This document shows positions 9,615 through 18,420 of a stretch of 64,000 nt of DNA, piece by piece (the stretch's first letter is position 1; every line of letters starts with the position of its first letter). The notes beneath the pieces are model-generated. The model did no database searches and was not told the origin of the DNA. It worked only from the letters and a program-made list of their open reading frames with translations. Source of the stretch: Laribacter hongkongensis DSM 14985 (lineage in GTDB: Bacteria; Pseudomonadota; Gammaproteobacteria; Burkholderiales; Aquaspirillaceae); NCBI RefSeq assembly GCF_000423285.1, contig NZ_AUHR01000011.1, positions 1 through 64,000 on the forward strand, in the 5' to 3' direction. The position numbers and the translations under genes were made by a program.

Positions 9615-9930
9615 ACCTCGTACACAGGGTAGCCACCGGGGTTTTGCCCGGAAAAACGCGGGTTTGCGCGACTCTCCGAGTACGGACCAGGCCAGAGCCG
9701 ACGGCCATCCGGCCGTGAAAAAATGCCATGTGAAAGGCCAAAAAAAAGCGCAACCGGAAAGTCCGATTGCGCGTAATTCCACCTAAAAAAGGAGGATGGA
9801 GGAGACAACACCAAAACGCTGCATCGCTGAGCGTCGTGATGTACGGCAATTATGGAAACCGCTTAATCATTTGGCAAGAATTTTTTGTGCAGTGCAGTAT
9901 TTCGGGTAAGCAGGCTGTCGCACAACCGGC
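9615..9930. other. intergenic region between rplM and relA
   Basis: No gene is seen between the rplM promoter and the relA stop codon. The main feature is the hairpin at 9740-9772. A polypurine stretch (AAAAAAGGAGGATGGAGGAG) follows it near 9785. Confidence 0.5.
9740..9772 (-). terminator. hairpin with T-run downstream of relA
   Basis: The stem GCGCAA/TTGCGC (7-8 bp with extensions) is followed on the minus strand by seven T. It is the probable terminator of relA, about 160 bases beyond its stop codon. Confidence 0.75.
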
Positions 9931-12141
9931 TCAGATCCTCCGTACCTCCTGCACGCCATTCACGTCCCCCACCCGGGCCAGCACACGCTGGATATCGGCC
10001 ACCTGCCGCACTTCGATGGTGAAGCACATGCGCGCATGCGCATCGCGGCTTTGCGTATGAACGGCAGTGACATTGAGCTTTTCCCGCGACAGCACGTCGG
10101 AAATGTCGCGCAACAGGCCGCTGCGGTCGCGCGCCATCACTTCGATGTCGATGGCGAACATGCTGCCTTCCTGCAAGCCCCAGTCCACCGAGATCAGCCG
10201 TTCCGGCGCCTCGGCCGACAGCCGCTTGAGCGTGACGCAATTGGCCCGGTGAATCGACACGCCGCGGCCACGGGTCACGAACCCCACCACCGGATCAGGC
10301 GGCGCCGGCTTACAGCACTTGGCCAGCACCGTCATCAGGTTATCCACACCTTCGATCAGGATGCCGCTGGCGTCATGCCCCGCACGGCTCTTGTGGACGA
10401 TGTCTTCCGGCTCCAGTTCCGGTGGCGGCTCGGGCGGCAACAGAGCCAGCAGCGCATGATGCACTGCACGCATGCCCAGTTCGCCATGACCGATGGCCGC
10501 GTACATGTCCTCGATCCGGGCATGGCCGAGTTTTTCTGCCACCTGCTCCAGATTGGGCTGCTGCCCCGGCGGCAGTTTGGCCAGTTCCTTTTCAAAGGCT
10601 ACCCGGCCGGCATCAATCGCCACATGGGCGTTCTGCTGCCGGATGTACTGGCGGATCTTGGTGATGGCCCGGTGCGACTTGACCCAGCCCTCGTGCAGCC
10701 AGTTGATGCTGGGGCCACCCTCCTTCACGGTCATGATCTCGATCCGCTGTCCGTTTTCCAGCGGTGTCGACAGCGGCACGATGGTCCCGTCGATCTTGGC
10801 GCCACGGCAGCGGTGCCCCAGGTCGGAGTGCAGGGCGTAAGCAAAGTCGATGGGGGTCGCGCCCTGCGGCAGCGACACGACCCGCCCCTGAGGGGTCAGC
10901 ACGTAGATGGTGTCGGAAAACAGTGCCGTCTGGAACGCGCTGGCCAGCCCCTGCCGGTCGCTGACCTCTTCACGCCAGTCGAGCAGTTGCCGCAGCCAGG
11001 CGATCTTTTCCTCGTACTCGCCGTCACCGCGCCCGCCCTCCTTGTAGCGCCAGTGCGCAGCCACCCCGAATTCGGCATGCTCGTGCATGTCGAACGTACG
11101 GATCTGCACCTCCAGCACCTTGTCCTGCGGCCCGATCACAGCCGTGTGCAGGCTCTTGTAATCATTGGCCTTCGGGTGGGCGATATAGTCGTCAAACTCG
11201 CCCGGAATCGGCTGCCACAGGCTGTGCACCATACCGAGCACGGCATAGCAGTCGGACACCTTGTCGACCAGCACGCGCACGGCACGGATATCGTAAAGCT
11301 CGGAAAAATCCAGATGCTTCTTGCGCATCTTTTTCCAGATCGAATAGATATGCTTGGCACGCCCGGCCACGTCAGCCCGCACTCTGGCCTGCGCCAGCTC
11401 GCTGCGCAGGGTGAACAGTACGTCCTCGATGAACTGCAGGCGTTCCACCCGCCGCTCGTCGAGCAATTTGGCGATCTTCTTGTAGTTGTCCGGCTCCAGA
11501 TGGCGGAATGCCAGATCTTCCAGCTCCCACTTGATCTGCCACACCCCCAGCCGGTTGGCCAGCGGCGCAAAGATTTCCTGGGTTTCCCGCGCGATGCGCC
11601 GGCGCACCTGTTCGTCCGGCACCTTGGCCAGCCAGTGCATGGTCTGGGTGCGCCAGGCCAGCTTGATCAGCACGATGCGGATGTCGGCCACCATGGCCAG
11701 CAACATCTTGCGCATGGCTTCGGCCTGCTGGGCCCGGGCTTCGGACGTTACGGCATCGCTCTGGCCGGCAAACTCGGCAATCCGCCCCAGACGGGCCACG
11801 CCCTCGACCAGATCGGCCACTTCCTTGCCCATCTTTTCGGTCAGCCAGGCATGGGCATCGTCCCGGCACAGCGGCAGCCCGGCCAGCAAAGTGGCAGCGG
11901 TGGTAACAGAGGGCAGGTTCAGGTCGGCAATGATGGCGGCGGCATGGACCGCGTGGCTGAACATTTCCTCGTCGGTATGCCCCAGCTTGCGGCCGGCGTA
12001 CTGCTCGCGCGCCAGCGAAAAAGCCCTCTCCAGTTGCGCGAGGTCTTCGGCCGGCAACCCGGCCCGCGCCCCGGCCAGCCAAGCATTCGGATCAGCCGCA
12101 TCAGCAAGGGAATCGGCAAGGGGACGAGCTACAGAAACCAT
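9931..12141 (-). CDS. relA: GTP pyrophosphokinase (ppGpp synthetase)
   Basis: This 736-aa RelA/SpoT homologue makes (p)ppGpp on stalled ribosomes. Its N-terminal region aligns with the hydrolase domain but has lost the catalytic HD pair (LLAGLPLCRDDAH where the HDxxED segment is expected). The synthetase domain has GRAKHIYSIWKKM, FSELYDIRAVRV and the EFDD form of the EXDD motif that marks synthetase-only RelA. TGS (TPQGRVVSLPQGATPIDFAY), a helical domain with a Cys segment (CCKPAPPD) and a C-terminal ACT domain follow. It is therefore called relA and not spoT. Confidence 0.94.
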   Translation of the reverse strand: MVSVARPLADSLADAADPNAWLAGARAGLPAEDLAQLERAFSLAREQYAGRKLGHTDEEMFSHAVHAAAIIADLNLPSVTTAATLLAGLPLCRDDAHAWLTEKMGKEVADLVEGVARLGRIAEFAGQSDAVTSEARAQQAEAMRKMLLAMVADIRIVLIKLAWRTQTMHWLAKVPDEQVRRRIARETQEIFAPLANRLGVWQIKWELEDLAFRHLEPDNYKKIAKLLDERRVERLQFIEDVLFTLRSELAQARVRADVAGRAKHIYSIWKKMRKKHLDFSELYDIRAVRVLVDKVSDCYAVLGMVHSLWQPIPGEFDDYIAHPKANDYKSLHTAVIGPQDKVLEVQIRTFDMHEHAEFGVAAHWRYKEGGRGDGEYEEKIAWLRQLLDWREEVSDRQGLASAFQTALFSDTIYVLTPQGRVVSLPQGATPIDFAYALHSDLGHRCRGAKIDGTIVPLSTPLENGQRIEIMTVKEGGPSINWLHEGWVKSHRAITKIRQYIRQQNAHVAIDAGRVAFEKELAKLPPGQQPNLEQVAEKLGHARIEDMYAAIGHGELGMRAVHHALLALLPPEPPPELEPEDIVHKSRAGHDASGILIEGVDNLMTVLAKCCKPAPPDPVVGFVTRGRGVSIHRANCVTLKRLSAEAPERLISVDWGLQEGSMFAIDIEVMARDRSGLLRDISDVLSREKLNVTAVHTQSRDAHARMCFTIEVRQVADIQRVLARVGDVNGVQEVRRI

Positions 12142-12224
12142 GATGTGGACGTTTCGCTTTGGGTAATGCTCATTGAGCCAACAAATGGGGGCGATAGCAA
12201 CAGGCTACAAGAGCCCGAAACGGC

Positions 12225-13277
12225 TCAAAGACCGGACAGCAGGCGCCTGACCGGTGCCGGCAACCCCAGTTCATCCCGTTCCTGCGCCGTAAACCAGCCG
12301 CAGCCGGGTACGCTACCCAGAGGCTGCGCCCGCACCGGCACCGGGGTGGCGATCAGGCGAAAGTGGGTAAAGACGTGTTCGACCTCCGGCAGGGCCGGCC
12401 CGATGTCCCGTACGGCAAATCCGAGCGCGGAAGCGGCTTCATCGACAGCGTCACTGGAGGCCAGCTCGGGCAGACTCCACAGCCCGCCCCAGATGCCCTG
12501 CTCGGGGCGACGGGTCAGCAGCACCCGCCCCTGCTCATCCTGCGCCAATAACCAGCAGGCATCCCGGACTGGGATAGTTTTTTTCGGACGAGGGGTCGGC
12601 AGCTCCCGGCAACGGCCATCACGGTACGCCACGCAGTCGAGAGACAACGGACAGACGCCACAGCCCGGCTTGCTGCGGGTACAGACCAGGCTGCCCAGAT
12701 CCATCTGCCCCTGGGTATACGCTGCCATGTCCCCGGAGCCGGGTGGCAACAACAGGGTAGCGAGCTGCCACAGCCGCGCCTCGACCTTTTTGTCGCCCGG
12801 CCAGCCTTCAATGCCGGCCCAGCGTGTCAGCACCCGTTTGACGTTTCCGTCGAGGATCGCTACCCGGGCACCGGCGGCAAAAGCGGCAATCGCTGCGGCC
12901 GTCGAGCGGCCGATGCCAGGCAGACGCTCCAGTTCGGCCGGATCAACGGGAAACACCCCGCCCAGCGTATCCTCGACCAGCCGGGCGGCACGATGCAGGT
13001 TGCGGGCCCGTGTGTAGTAACCCAGACCGCTCCACAACGCCAGCACGTCATCCAGCGGAGCCGCTGCCAGCGTGGCAACATCGGGAAAACGGGCAATGAA
13101 GCGTTCGTAGAAGCCGAGCACGGTGCTGACCTGCGTCTGTTGCAGCATGATTTCCGACACCCAGACCCGGTACGGGTCCGGCGATTGCCAGGGCAGGTGA
13201 TGACGGCCATGCTGGCGTTGCCAGGCAATCAGGCGAAGCGAAAACGAAGCGGAAGACGACATGCACGACACTGCCAT
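12225..13277 (-). CDS. mutY: A/G-specific adenine DNA glycosylase
   Basis: MutY removes adenine mispaired with 8-oxoguanine. The 350-aa protein has the helix-hairpin-helix segment LPGIGRSTAAAIAAFA, a catalytic Asp in VAILDGNVKRVL, and the 4Fe-4S motif C-X6-C-X2-C-X5-C (CTRSKPGCGVCPLSLDC), followed by the C-terminal NUDIX-like domain. Two starts are possible, ATG at 13277 or at 13262; neither has a clear ribosome site. It diverges from the methyltransferase gene. Confidence 0.94.
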   Translation of the reverse strand: MAVSCMSSSASFSLRLIAWQRQHGRHHLPWQSPDPYRVWVSEIMLQQTQVSTVLGFYERFIARFPDVATLAAAPLDDVLALWSGLGYYTRARNLHRAARLVEDTLGGVFPVDPAELERLPGIGRSTAAAIAAFAAGARVAILDGNVKRVLTRWAGIEGWPGDKKVEARLWQLATLLLPPGSGDMAAYTQGQMDLGSLVCTRSKPGCGVCPLSLDCVAYRDGRCRELPTPRPKKTIPVRDACWLLAQDEQGRVLLTRRPEQGIWGGLWSLPELASSDAVDEAASALGFAVRDIGPALPEVEHVFTHFRLIATPVPVRAQPLGSVPGCGWFTAQERDELGLPAPVRRLLSGL

Positions 13278-13382
13278 GACCCGGACAGGTCACGGACAGA
13301 CTCTCCGACAAAAACCGGGGATGCTACGCCAAGCCTGTCGGCCGATAAAGCCAAGCGCGGCAGTTTGGGCTAGAATCCGCCC

Positions 13383-13413
13383 ACGGCGCCTGTGTGACAG
13401 AGCGCCGTTTTTT
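13383..13413 (+). terminator. orphan terminator or attenuator upstream of the rRNA methyltransferase gene
   Basis: The stem ACGGCGC/GCGCCGT (7 bp) is followed by six T. It reads on the plus strand, where no gene lies upstream because mutY is divergent. A TAGAAT -10-like hexamer sits at 13371-13376, so a transcript from there would begin with this hairpin. It may act as a leader attenuator. Confidence 0.65.
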
Positions 13414-13440
13414 GTGTCGACCGTAATCTGAAAGCGTGCC

Positions 13441-14601
13441 ATGTTAGTCAACCGTTTTTTTGCCCCCTGCCCGCGTGGACTGGAAGCCGTTCTGGCAGAC
13501 GAACTTGTCACCCTGGGTGCTGCCGATGTCGAGCCGGTGGATGGCGGCGTCGGCTTTGGCGGCAACCTTGAGCTGATGATGCGGGTCAACCTGCACTCGC
13601 GCATCGCCAGCCGCGTGCTGTGGCGCATCGGCGGTGGCCGTTACCGCGACGAGCGCGACATTTACCGGCTGGCGCGCGGCATCGACTGGCCGCTGCTGTT
13701 CAGCGTCGGGCGCACGTTCAAGGTCAAGACCGATGCGGTCAAAAGCCCGGTACGCAGCATTGATTACGTGTCGCTGACCGTCAAGGATGCCATCTGCGAC
13801 GTCTTCCGCGAACGCCGCGGACAACGCCCGAACATCGACACCCAGGCACCGGACATGCGCGTGCACGTGTTCCTGTCCGGCAACGAAGTTACTTTCTACC
13901 TCGACACCTCGGGCGAGCCGCTGTTCAAGCGCGGCTGGCGCATTGCCACCGGCGCGGCACCGCTGCGGGAAAACCTGGCCGCCGGCATCCTGCGGCTGGC
14001 GCACTGGACTCCGGACACCCCGCTGCTGGATCCGATGTGCGGCAGCGGCACCTTTCTGGTCGAAGCGGCCATGATGGCCTTGGACCATGCGCCAGGCCTG
14101 TCGCGCCGCTTTGCCTTCGAGGCACTGGAAAGCTTCCAGCCCGCTACGTGGCAACGCCTACAAGCCGAAGCCAAGGCACGCCGGCAACCGGCGCGCAATC
14201 TGCCGCTCTGGGGCGTGGACCGCGATCCCGAAGCCCTGCAGGCTGCCCGCCAGAACCTGGCCCATGCCGGCTTGGAAGCCGCCATCCACCTGACCCAGGC
14301 GGATTTCCTGCGTACCCCGGCGCCAGCGCCCTCCGGCATCATCGTCAGCAACCCGCCCTATGGTGTGCGTCTGGACGAACTCGACATGCTGGCGGCGTTT
14401 TATCCGCAGCTGGGCGACTGGCTCAAGCGCGAAATGGCCGGCTGGACTGCCTACGTACTGACCGCCGACCTGCGGCTGGCCAAGATGGTGCGACTGTCGC
14501 CCAGCAAGCGTACCCCGCTGCGCAACGGCGCCCTCGACTGCCGCCTGTTTGAAATCCGTGTGGTGCCCGGCAGCAACCGGCGCGACAAGGCTGCGGACTG
14601 A
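13441..14601 (+). CDS. THUMP-domain 23S rRNA (guanine-N2) methyltransferase, RlmL N-terminal type
   Basis: This 386-aa protein has an N-terminal THUMP RNA-binding domain (about residues 1-160) and a Rossmann methyltransferase domain with DPMCGSGTFLVEAA (SAM-binding) and NPPYG (catalytic). It corresponds to the N-terminal half of E. coli RlmL (m2G2445); the C-terminal RlmK-type half is not fused here, as in many betaproteobacteria. It may be named rlmL. Confidence 0.88.
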   Translation: MLVNRFFAPCPRGLEAVLADELVTLGAADVEPVDGGVGFGGNLELMMRVNLHSRIASRVLWRIGGGRYRDERDIYRLARGIDWPLLFSVGRTFKVKTDAVKSPVRSIDYVSLTVKDAICDVFRERRGQRPNIDTQAPDMRVHVFLSGNEVTFYLDTSGEPLFKRGWRIATGAAPLRENLAAGILRLAHWTPDTPLLDPMCGSGTFLVEAAMMALDHAPGLSRRFAFEALESFQPATWQRLQAEAKARRQPARNLPLWGVDRDPEALQAARQNLAHAGLEAAIHLTQADFLRTPAPAPSGIIVSNPPYGVRLDELDMLAAFYPQLGDWLKREMAGWTAYVLTADLRLAKMVRLSPSKRTPLRNGALDCRLFEIRVVPGSNRRDKAAD

Positions 14602-15160
14602 GAACCGGGGCCTCGGTGGGCCGCACCCGGGTCCGGCGCCAAGGAGCGACAAAGAGCCTGCGGTCATGTCGCAGAGTTTATGAAGCGCAAACCGGATGAC
14701 GATGGCGGCAGGAGTGCCTTTTCCCGCGCGCTCCTGCTGACGGCTTTCTTTCGGCCGTTCAGACCCAGCAGGATCCAGCCCGCGCGCGTTCAAAGTACGA
14801 AAGACAGGACCCCAGCGCGCGGGATGGCCCCGGTTCCCCAGCCTCGCCCCAGCCATGGTGCCCCCGCATGGACTGTTCCAGAGGCGGCTAGGCAAGCTCC
14901 CGCCTCACTCCCGAGCCTGTCCTGGCTCCTTGAAACCGATGCCGGCCGAAGATCCAGGACGCGGCAGATCAGGCTTGTCGTGTAACAAAGCGTCGGTGCT
15001 CCCGGATAGCAGATACCTCCGACGTGACCAAGAGGCCGGTGTTGTAGCGCAAATTCGCCGTCCGGCTCCAGACCTGAGGCATCGGGTGCCGCCATCTGAC
15101 AGCGCAAGACGACTGGCATGGCATAATCCCGGCCACGCTCAGCCAACCCGTACCAAGACC
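14602..15160. other. gene-free region with several perfect inverted repeats
   Basis: No convincing gene is found. Short perfect inverted repeats occur at 14708-14714/14731-14737, 14740-14744/14754-14758, 14779-14787/14815-14823 (9 bp), 14881-14887/14900-14906 and 14919-14925/14954-14960. None has a typical T-run. Either a structured RNA or degraded sequence could explain them. No tRNA, tmRNA or RNase P signature was recognised. Confidence 0.4.
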
Positions 15161-15766
15161 GTGGAACCCTCGTTTATCTCCGCTACCATCCTGCTCATCC
15201 TGATCACGGATCCACTGGGCAACATTCCGTTGTTCATTGCTTCCATGCGGCAGGTAGAGCCCGAGCGGCGCCGTCACATCATCGTGCGCGAATGTGCAAT
15301 TGCCTTGGTGGTCCTGCTGATTTTCCTGTTTTTCGGCCAGTCGTTCCTGCGGGTATTGCACCTGACGGACGAGTCCATCAAGATCGCCGGCGGCGTGGTG
15401 CTGTTCCTGATCGCCATCAAGATGATTTTCCCCAGCCCTGGCGGACTGTTTGGCGCGGCGGACAACCCCAGCCCCGAACCCTTCATCGTGCCGATTGCCA
15501 TCCCGCTCATCGCCGGCCCATCTGCCATGGCCACGGTCATGCTGATGGCCACGAATGACCCGACCCGGATGATCGAATGGTCACTCGCCGTGGCCATCAG
15601 CATCTTGGTCACACTCGCCGTGTTCCTGTTTTCCGACCGACTGCAGAAATGGCTGGGTAAACAAGCCATTACAGCCATGGAACGCCTGATGGGGCTGGTT
15701 TTGACAGCAGTATCCATCGAGATGTTGTTGTCGGGATTTGCTGCTTACATGCGTAATTTGAGCTAA
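15161..15766 (+). CDS. MarC/YhgN-family inner-membrane protein
   Basis: From the GTG at 15161 (VEPSFISATILLILITDPLG) the protein has 201 aa, the family length. It has about six hydrophobic segments and the TDPLGNIPLF and PIAIPLIAGPSA motifs repeated in the two halves of MarC proteins. The function of the family is not established. The open frame continues 102 codons upstream, but that part has no membrane or family character. Confidence 0.88.
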   Translation: MEPSFISATILLILITDPLGNIPLFIASMRQVEPERRRHIIVRECAIALVVLLIFLFFGQSFLRVLHLTDESIKIAGGVVLFLIAIKMIFPSPGGLFGAADNPSPEPFIVPIAIPLIAGPSAMATVMLMATNDPTRMIEWSLAVAISILVTLAVFLFSDRLQKWLGKQAITAMERLMGLVLTAVSIEMLLSGFAAYMRNLS

Positions 15767-15934
15767 CGCTGATACAAAAAGCCAGCATTTTTGCCTGTTT
15801 TTGAGAAGGAAAAGGCTGTCCGAGCTGGTAACCTATCTATCCAGCCAAGCCTGACAATCAGCTTCGGCCCCTTGTTCGCAGCACACCAAGTCGACAATGT
15901 GGACTGTCCCGGGGTCAGTAGACAAACTCCTGCC

Positions 15935-16462
15935 TCACGCCGAGGCCCGCTCAAAGGCCTCGGGGCTGATGCCGCCTAGGTGCGTGTGGCGGCGGGTTCG
16001 ATTGTAAAAAGCTTCGATGTAATCGAATACGAATACATCTGACTTGGCCAGGTCGCGGGTTTTGTAAATCCGTTTGCGGATACGCTCCTTCTTCAAGCTG
16101 CTGGAGAAGGACTCTGCCACGGCATTATCCTGGCAGTTGCCACGTCGACTCATGCTGGGTTCAAGGTTGCGGGAGAGGCAGAAACGGCGCCAGTCATCAC
16201 TGCCATATTGCGAGCCCTGATCTGAATGGACCAGCACGCGACCAGCAGGTTTGCTGCCGCCACAGTGCCATCAGCAGAGCGTCCAGCGCCAATTCGCGGA
16301 TCAATGCCGATTTCATTGACCAGCCCACCACCTTGCGTGAGAACAAGCCGATCACCACCGCCAGATAAAGCCAGCCCTGCCAGATACGGATGTAAGTCAT
16401 GTCCGTCACCCAGGTCTGGTCAGGCTGTGACGTCGTGAACTCGCAATTCAGGTAGTTGCGAC
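15935..16462 (-). pseudogene. IS3-family transposase orfB of the outer element, truncated and frameshifted
   Basis: The reading begins mid-protein (RRNYLNCEFTTSQPDQTWVTDMTYIR), runs through a catalytic-core segment, shifts frame near 16240, and continues with HSDQGSQYGSDDW and the C-terminal RRTHTHLGGISPEAF-like block. The family's DDE residues are split between two frames. The N-terminal roughly 100 codons are missing where the next IS starts. Confidence 0.85.
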
Positions 16463-16822
16463 GTTCCCCCGTTTTCAGTAGCAGCGGGCTTTAGAGTCCG
16501 AGCTTAATTTACCTGATTTCTCAGCGAGAGATTCGGCATAGGCTGCTGGCGTCAAACCACCCAGTGCCCTCTTCGGCCTTTCGTTGTTGTATTCCCTACG
16601 CCAGGCTTCGATAACGACCTGGGCATGGCGCAGGCTGGTGAACCAGTGTTCATTCAGGCACTCGTCCCGGAAACGCCCGTTGAACGATTCGATACAGGCG
16701 TTCTGATTGGGCTTACCCGGTTCGATGAGAAAGAGTTGCACACCACGGGCGTGTGCCCAGCTCAACATCGCACGGCTGCAGAATTCCTTGCCGTTATCAG
16801 TCCGGATGGCTTTGTGGGTAAT
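16463..16822 (-). pseudogene. second IS3-family element: C-terminal fragment of orfB
   Basis: The minus strand encodes [20 protein letters not shown], then [22 protein letters not shown] and a C-terminal [16 protein letters not shown] tail, typical of an IS407-like orfB. The 5' part is cut off at the end of the third element (16822), and no continuation is found on its other side. The element's right end begins near CCCCCGTTTT at 16466. Confidence 0.82.
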
Positions 16823-16883
16823 CCCCCCGGAAATTAAAGGGATTCAGAAGTAGAATTTTCTCGCATAGAGGGAGTTCTACCCG

Positions 16884-17294
16884 ATGAAGACATCACGGTT
16901 TTCAGACAGCCAGATCATTGCAGTGCTGAAGCAGGCGGAGGGCGGCAAACCGGTGCCTGAGCTCTGCCGGGAACACGGCATCAGTTCAGCGACGTTCTAC
17001 AAATGGCGCGCCAAATTCGGCGGCATGGACGCGTCGCTTATGGCGCGGCTCAAGGAACTGGAAGCCGAGAACGTCCGGCTGAAGAAGATGTATGCCGAAG
17101 AGCGCCTGAAGGCCGAGATCGTCAAGGAAGCCCTCGAAAAAAGTGGTGAAGCCATCTCGTCGGCGCGAGATGGCACATCGGGCAGTGCAGCGCCGAGGCA
17201 CGAGCATCCGTGTGGCGTGCAGGGCGTTTGGCATCAGCGAAACCTGCTATCGCTATCAGGTGAAATGCTCAGCCGAGAATGCCGGGATTGCTGA
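16884..17294 (+). CDS. IS3-family orfA (helix-turn-helix), 3' end out of frame
   Basis: The first about 88 residues (MKTSRFSDSQIIAVLKQAEG... to ...AEIVKEALEK) are a normal IS3-type orfA with an HTH and a leucine-zipper helix. At the A-tract 17137-17142 the frame departs from the usual ending: one base over, it reads K-K-W-stop, as orfA proteins of this group normally end. A single A appears to have been lost, leaving a 136-aa product with a nonsense tail. Confidence 0.75.
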   Translation: MKTSRFSDSQIIAVLKQAEGGKPVPELCREHGISSATFYKWRAKFGGMDASLMARLKELEAENVRLKKMYAEERLKAEIVKEALEKSGEAISSARDGTSGSAAPRHEHPCGVQGVWHQRNLLSLSGEMLSRECRDC

Positions 17295-17970
17295 CCACTT
17301 GGTCCGGTTGACCCACAACCAGCGCAACTGGGGTTTCGGCTTGTGTTTCTTGTACCTACGTAACGTTAAAGGCTTTCCATGAAACCACAAGCGGGTGTAC
17401 CGGATCTATCGCGAGCTTGAGTTGAATCTGCGCATCAAACCGCGCAAACGGATCGTGCGCGAGAAACCGGAACCCCTGACGGTGCCCGACGCGATGAATC
17501 AGTGCTGGTCAATGGACTTCATGCATGACCAGCTGGCTGATGGACGTCGTTTCCGGCTGCTCAACATCATTGATGATTTCAACCGGGAAGCGCTGGCGAT
17601 GGACATTGACCTGTCTTTACCGGCGGAGCGGGTGGTGCGTGCACTGGACCAGGTGATCGAGTGGCGGGGCAAACCGACGGCCATTCGCAGTGACAACGGC
17701 CCGGAATACGTGGGCAAGACGCTGACCGAGTGGGCGCAGAGAAATGGAGTCCGGCTCGACCCTATCCAGCCAGGCAAGCCGCAGCAGAACGCGTATGTCG
17801 AACGTTTCAACCGCACCGTGCGCTACGACTGGCTTGGCCACTATCTGTTCGAGTCGATTGCCGAGGTCCAGGACTACGCCACGAACTGGCTCTGGCTCTA
17901 CAATCACGAACGCCCAAACATGGCTTTGGGCGGTATCACCCCCAAACAGCGGCTGGCCATGGTCGCATAG
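17143..17970 (+). pseudogene. IS3-family orfB transposase with internal stop
   Basis: The same frame encodes VKPSRRREMAHRAVQRRG..., then NWGFGLCFLYLRNVKGFP, a TGA at 17380-17382, and then [19 protein letters not shown] through [21 protein letters not shown] and the [13 protein letters not shown] end. The family normally has Trp at the stop position, so this is a TGG-to-TGA nonsense change. The DDE core (D, D, E) is otherwise intact. Confidence 0.85.
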
Positions 17971-17972
17971 CT

Positions 17973-18296
17973 CTACTTCTGACTCCCGTTAAAAACGGGG
18001 GGATTACCCCCGGACTCCCTGGCAAAGTACCGCGCGGCTTTTTTTGGAATATCCCGCTCTTCTTCTGTGCGACGCAGTTGCGCCTTCAGGCGAAGGATTT
18101 CTCTCCCGGCCTCGATCAGCCCGGCAGCCTGTCTCTCCGGGTTGTCCGGGCTGACTGCTTTCACCCATTTGTACAGGCTGTGGCTGGAAACCCCAAGCCG
18201 GGCGGAAACCTCGGCAACAGAGTAACCGCGCTCAGTGACCTGCTTGACGGCCTCTTCTTTGAATTCAGGGGTGAAACGCTGTGTGCTCATGGACAT
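17973..18296 (-). CDS. IS3-family orfA of the outer element
   Basis: The protein starts MSMSTQRFTPEFKEEAVKQV and has the HTH (GYSVAEVSARLGVSSHSLYKW) and coiled-coil of IS3 orfA. It normally ends near RYFARESG; the last residues (GNPPVFNGSQK) come from the inserted third element. It belongs with the orfB fragment at 15935-16462. Confidence 0.8.
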   Translation of the reverse strand: MSMSTQRFTPEFKEEAVKQVTERGYSVAEVSARLGVSSHSLYKWVKAVSPDNPERQAAGLIEAGREILRLKAQLRRTEEERDIPKKAARYFARESGGNPPVFNGSQK

Positions 18297-18420
18297 CCTC
18301 CTATGCTCAACTCATAGGGCAGGATTGCCTACAAGAGCCGGGGCAGTCCAATGAAGAAATGGCATAAATAGCGCCTATAATTGTTCAAAAAACGCGTTTG
18401 CAATCGTCCGGGGTGGACAC

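Larger units (their letters stand above)
16823..18002 (+). mobile_element. third IS3-family insertion sequence, nearly complete
   Basis: The ends match as imperfect inverted repeats: CCCCCCG...GGGATTCAGAAGTAGA on the left and CCCCCCG...GGGAGTCAGAAGTAGA (reverse strand) on the right. The matching sequence extends outward as GGGTAAT on both sides, so the true ends may lie at 16816 and 18009. It carries orfA and a nonsense-interrupted orfB in plus orientation. No clear target duplication is seen, consistent with later rearrangement. Confidence 0.82.
15900..18350 (-). mobile_element. outer IS3-family insertion sequence, interrupted and rearranged
   Basis: Terminal inverted repeats begin TGGACTGTCCCGG at 15900 and, on the opposite strand, TGGACTGCCCCGG at 18350. 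The flanks are ATG (15897-15899) and ATG (18351-18353), a 3-bp target duplication usual for IS3. orfA lies at 17973-18296 and the end of orfB at 15935-16462, both minus. The N-terminal half of orfB is absent, and a second and a third IS3-type element occupy the space between. The element sits between marC and the polysaccharide locus. Confidence 0.85.

Noticed and set aside
10036-13017. A 993-codon open frame on the plus strand
   Set aside because: It runs opposite relA and mutY, which have clear family motifs; the product is His/Gln/Arg-rich as expected of an antisense frame in GC-rich DNA.
14158-14895. A 245-codon minus-strand frame overlapping the gene-free region
   Set aside because: Two thirds of it is antisense to the rRNA methyltransferase; no motif and no ribosome site.
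14790-15146. A 118-codon minus-strand frame in the gene-free region
   Set aside because: No family resemblance, no start signal; composition like noncoding GC-rich DNA.
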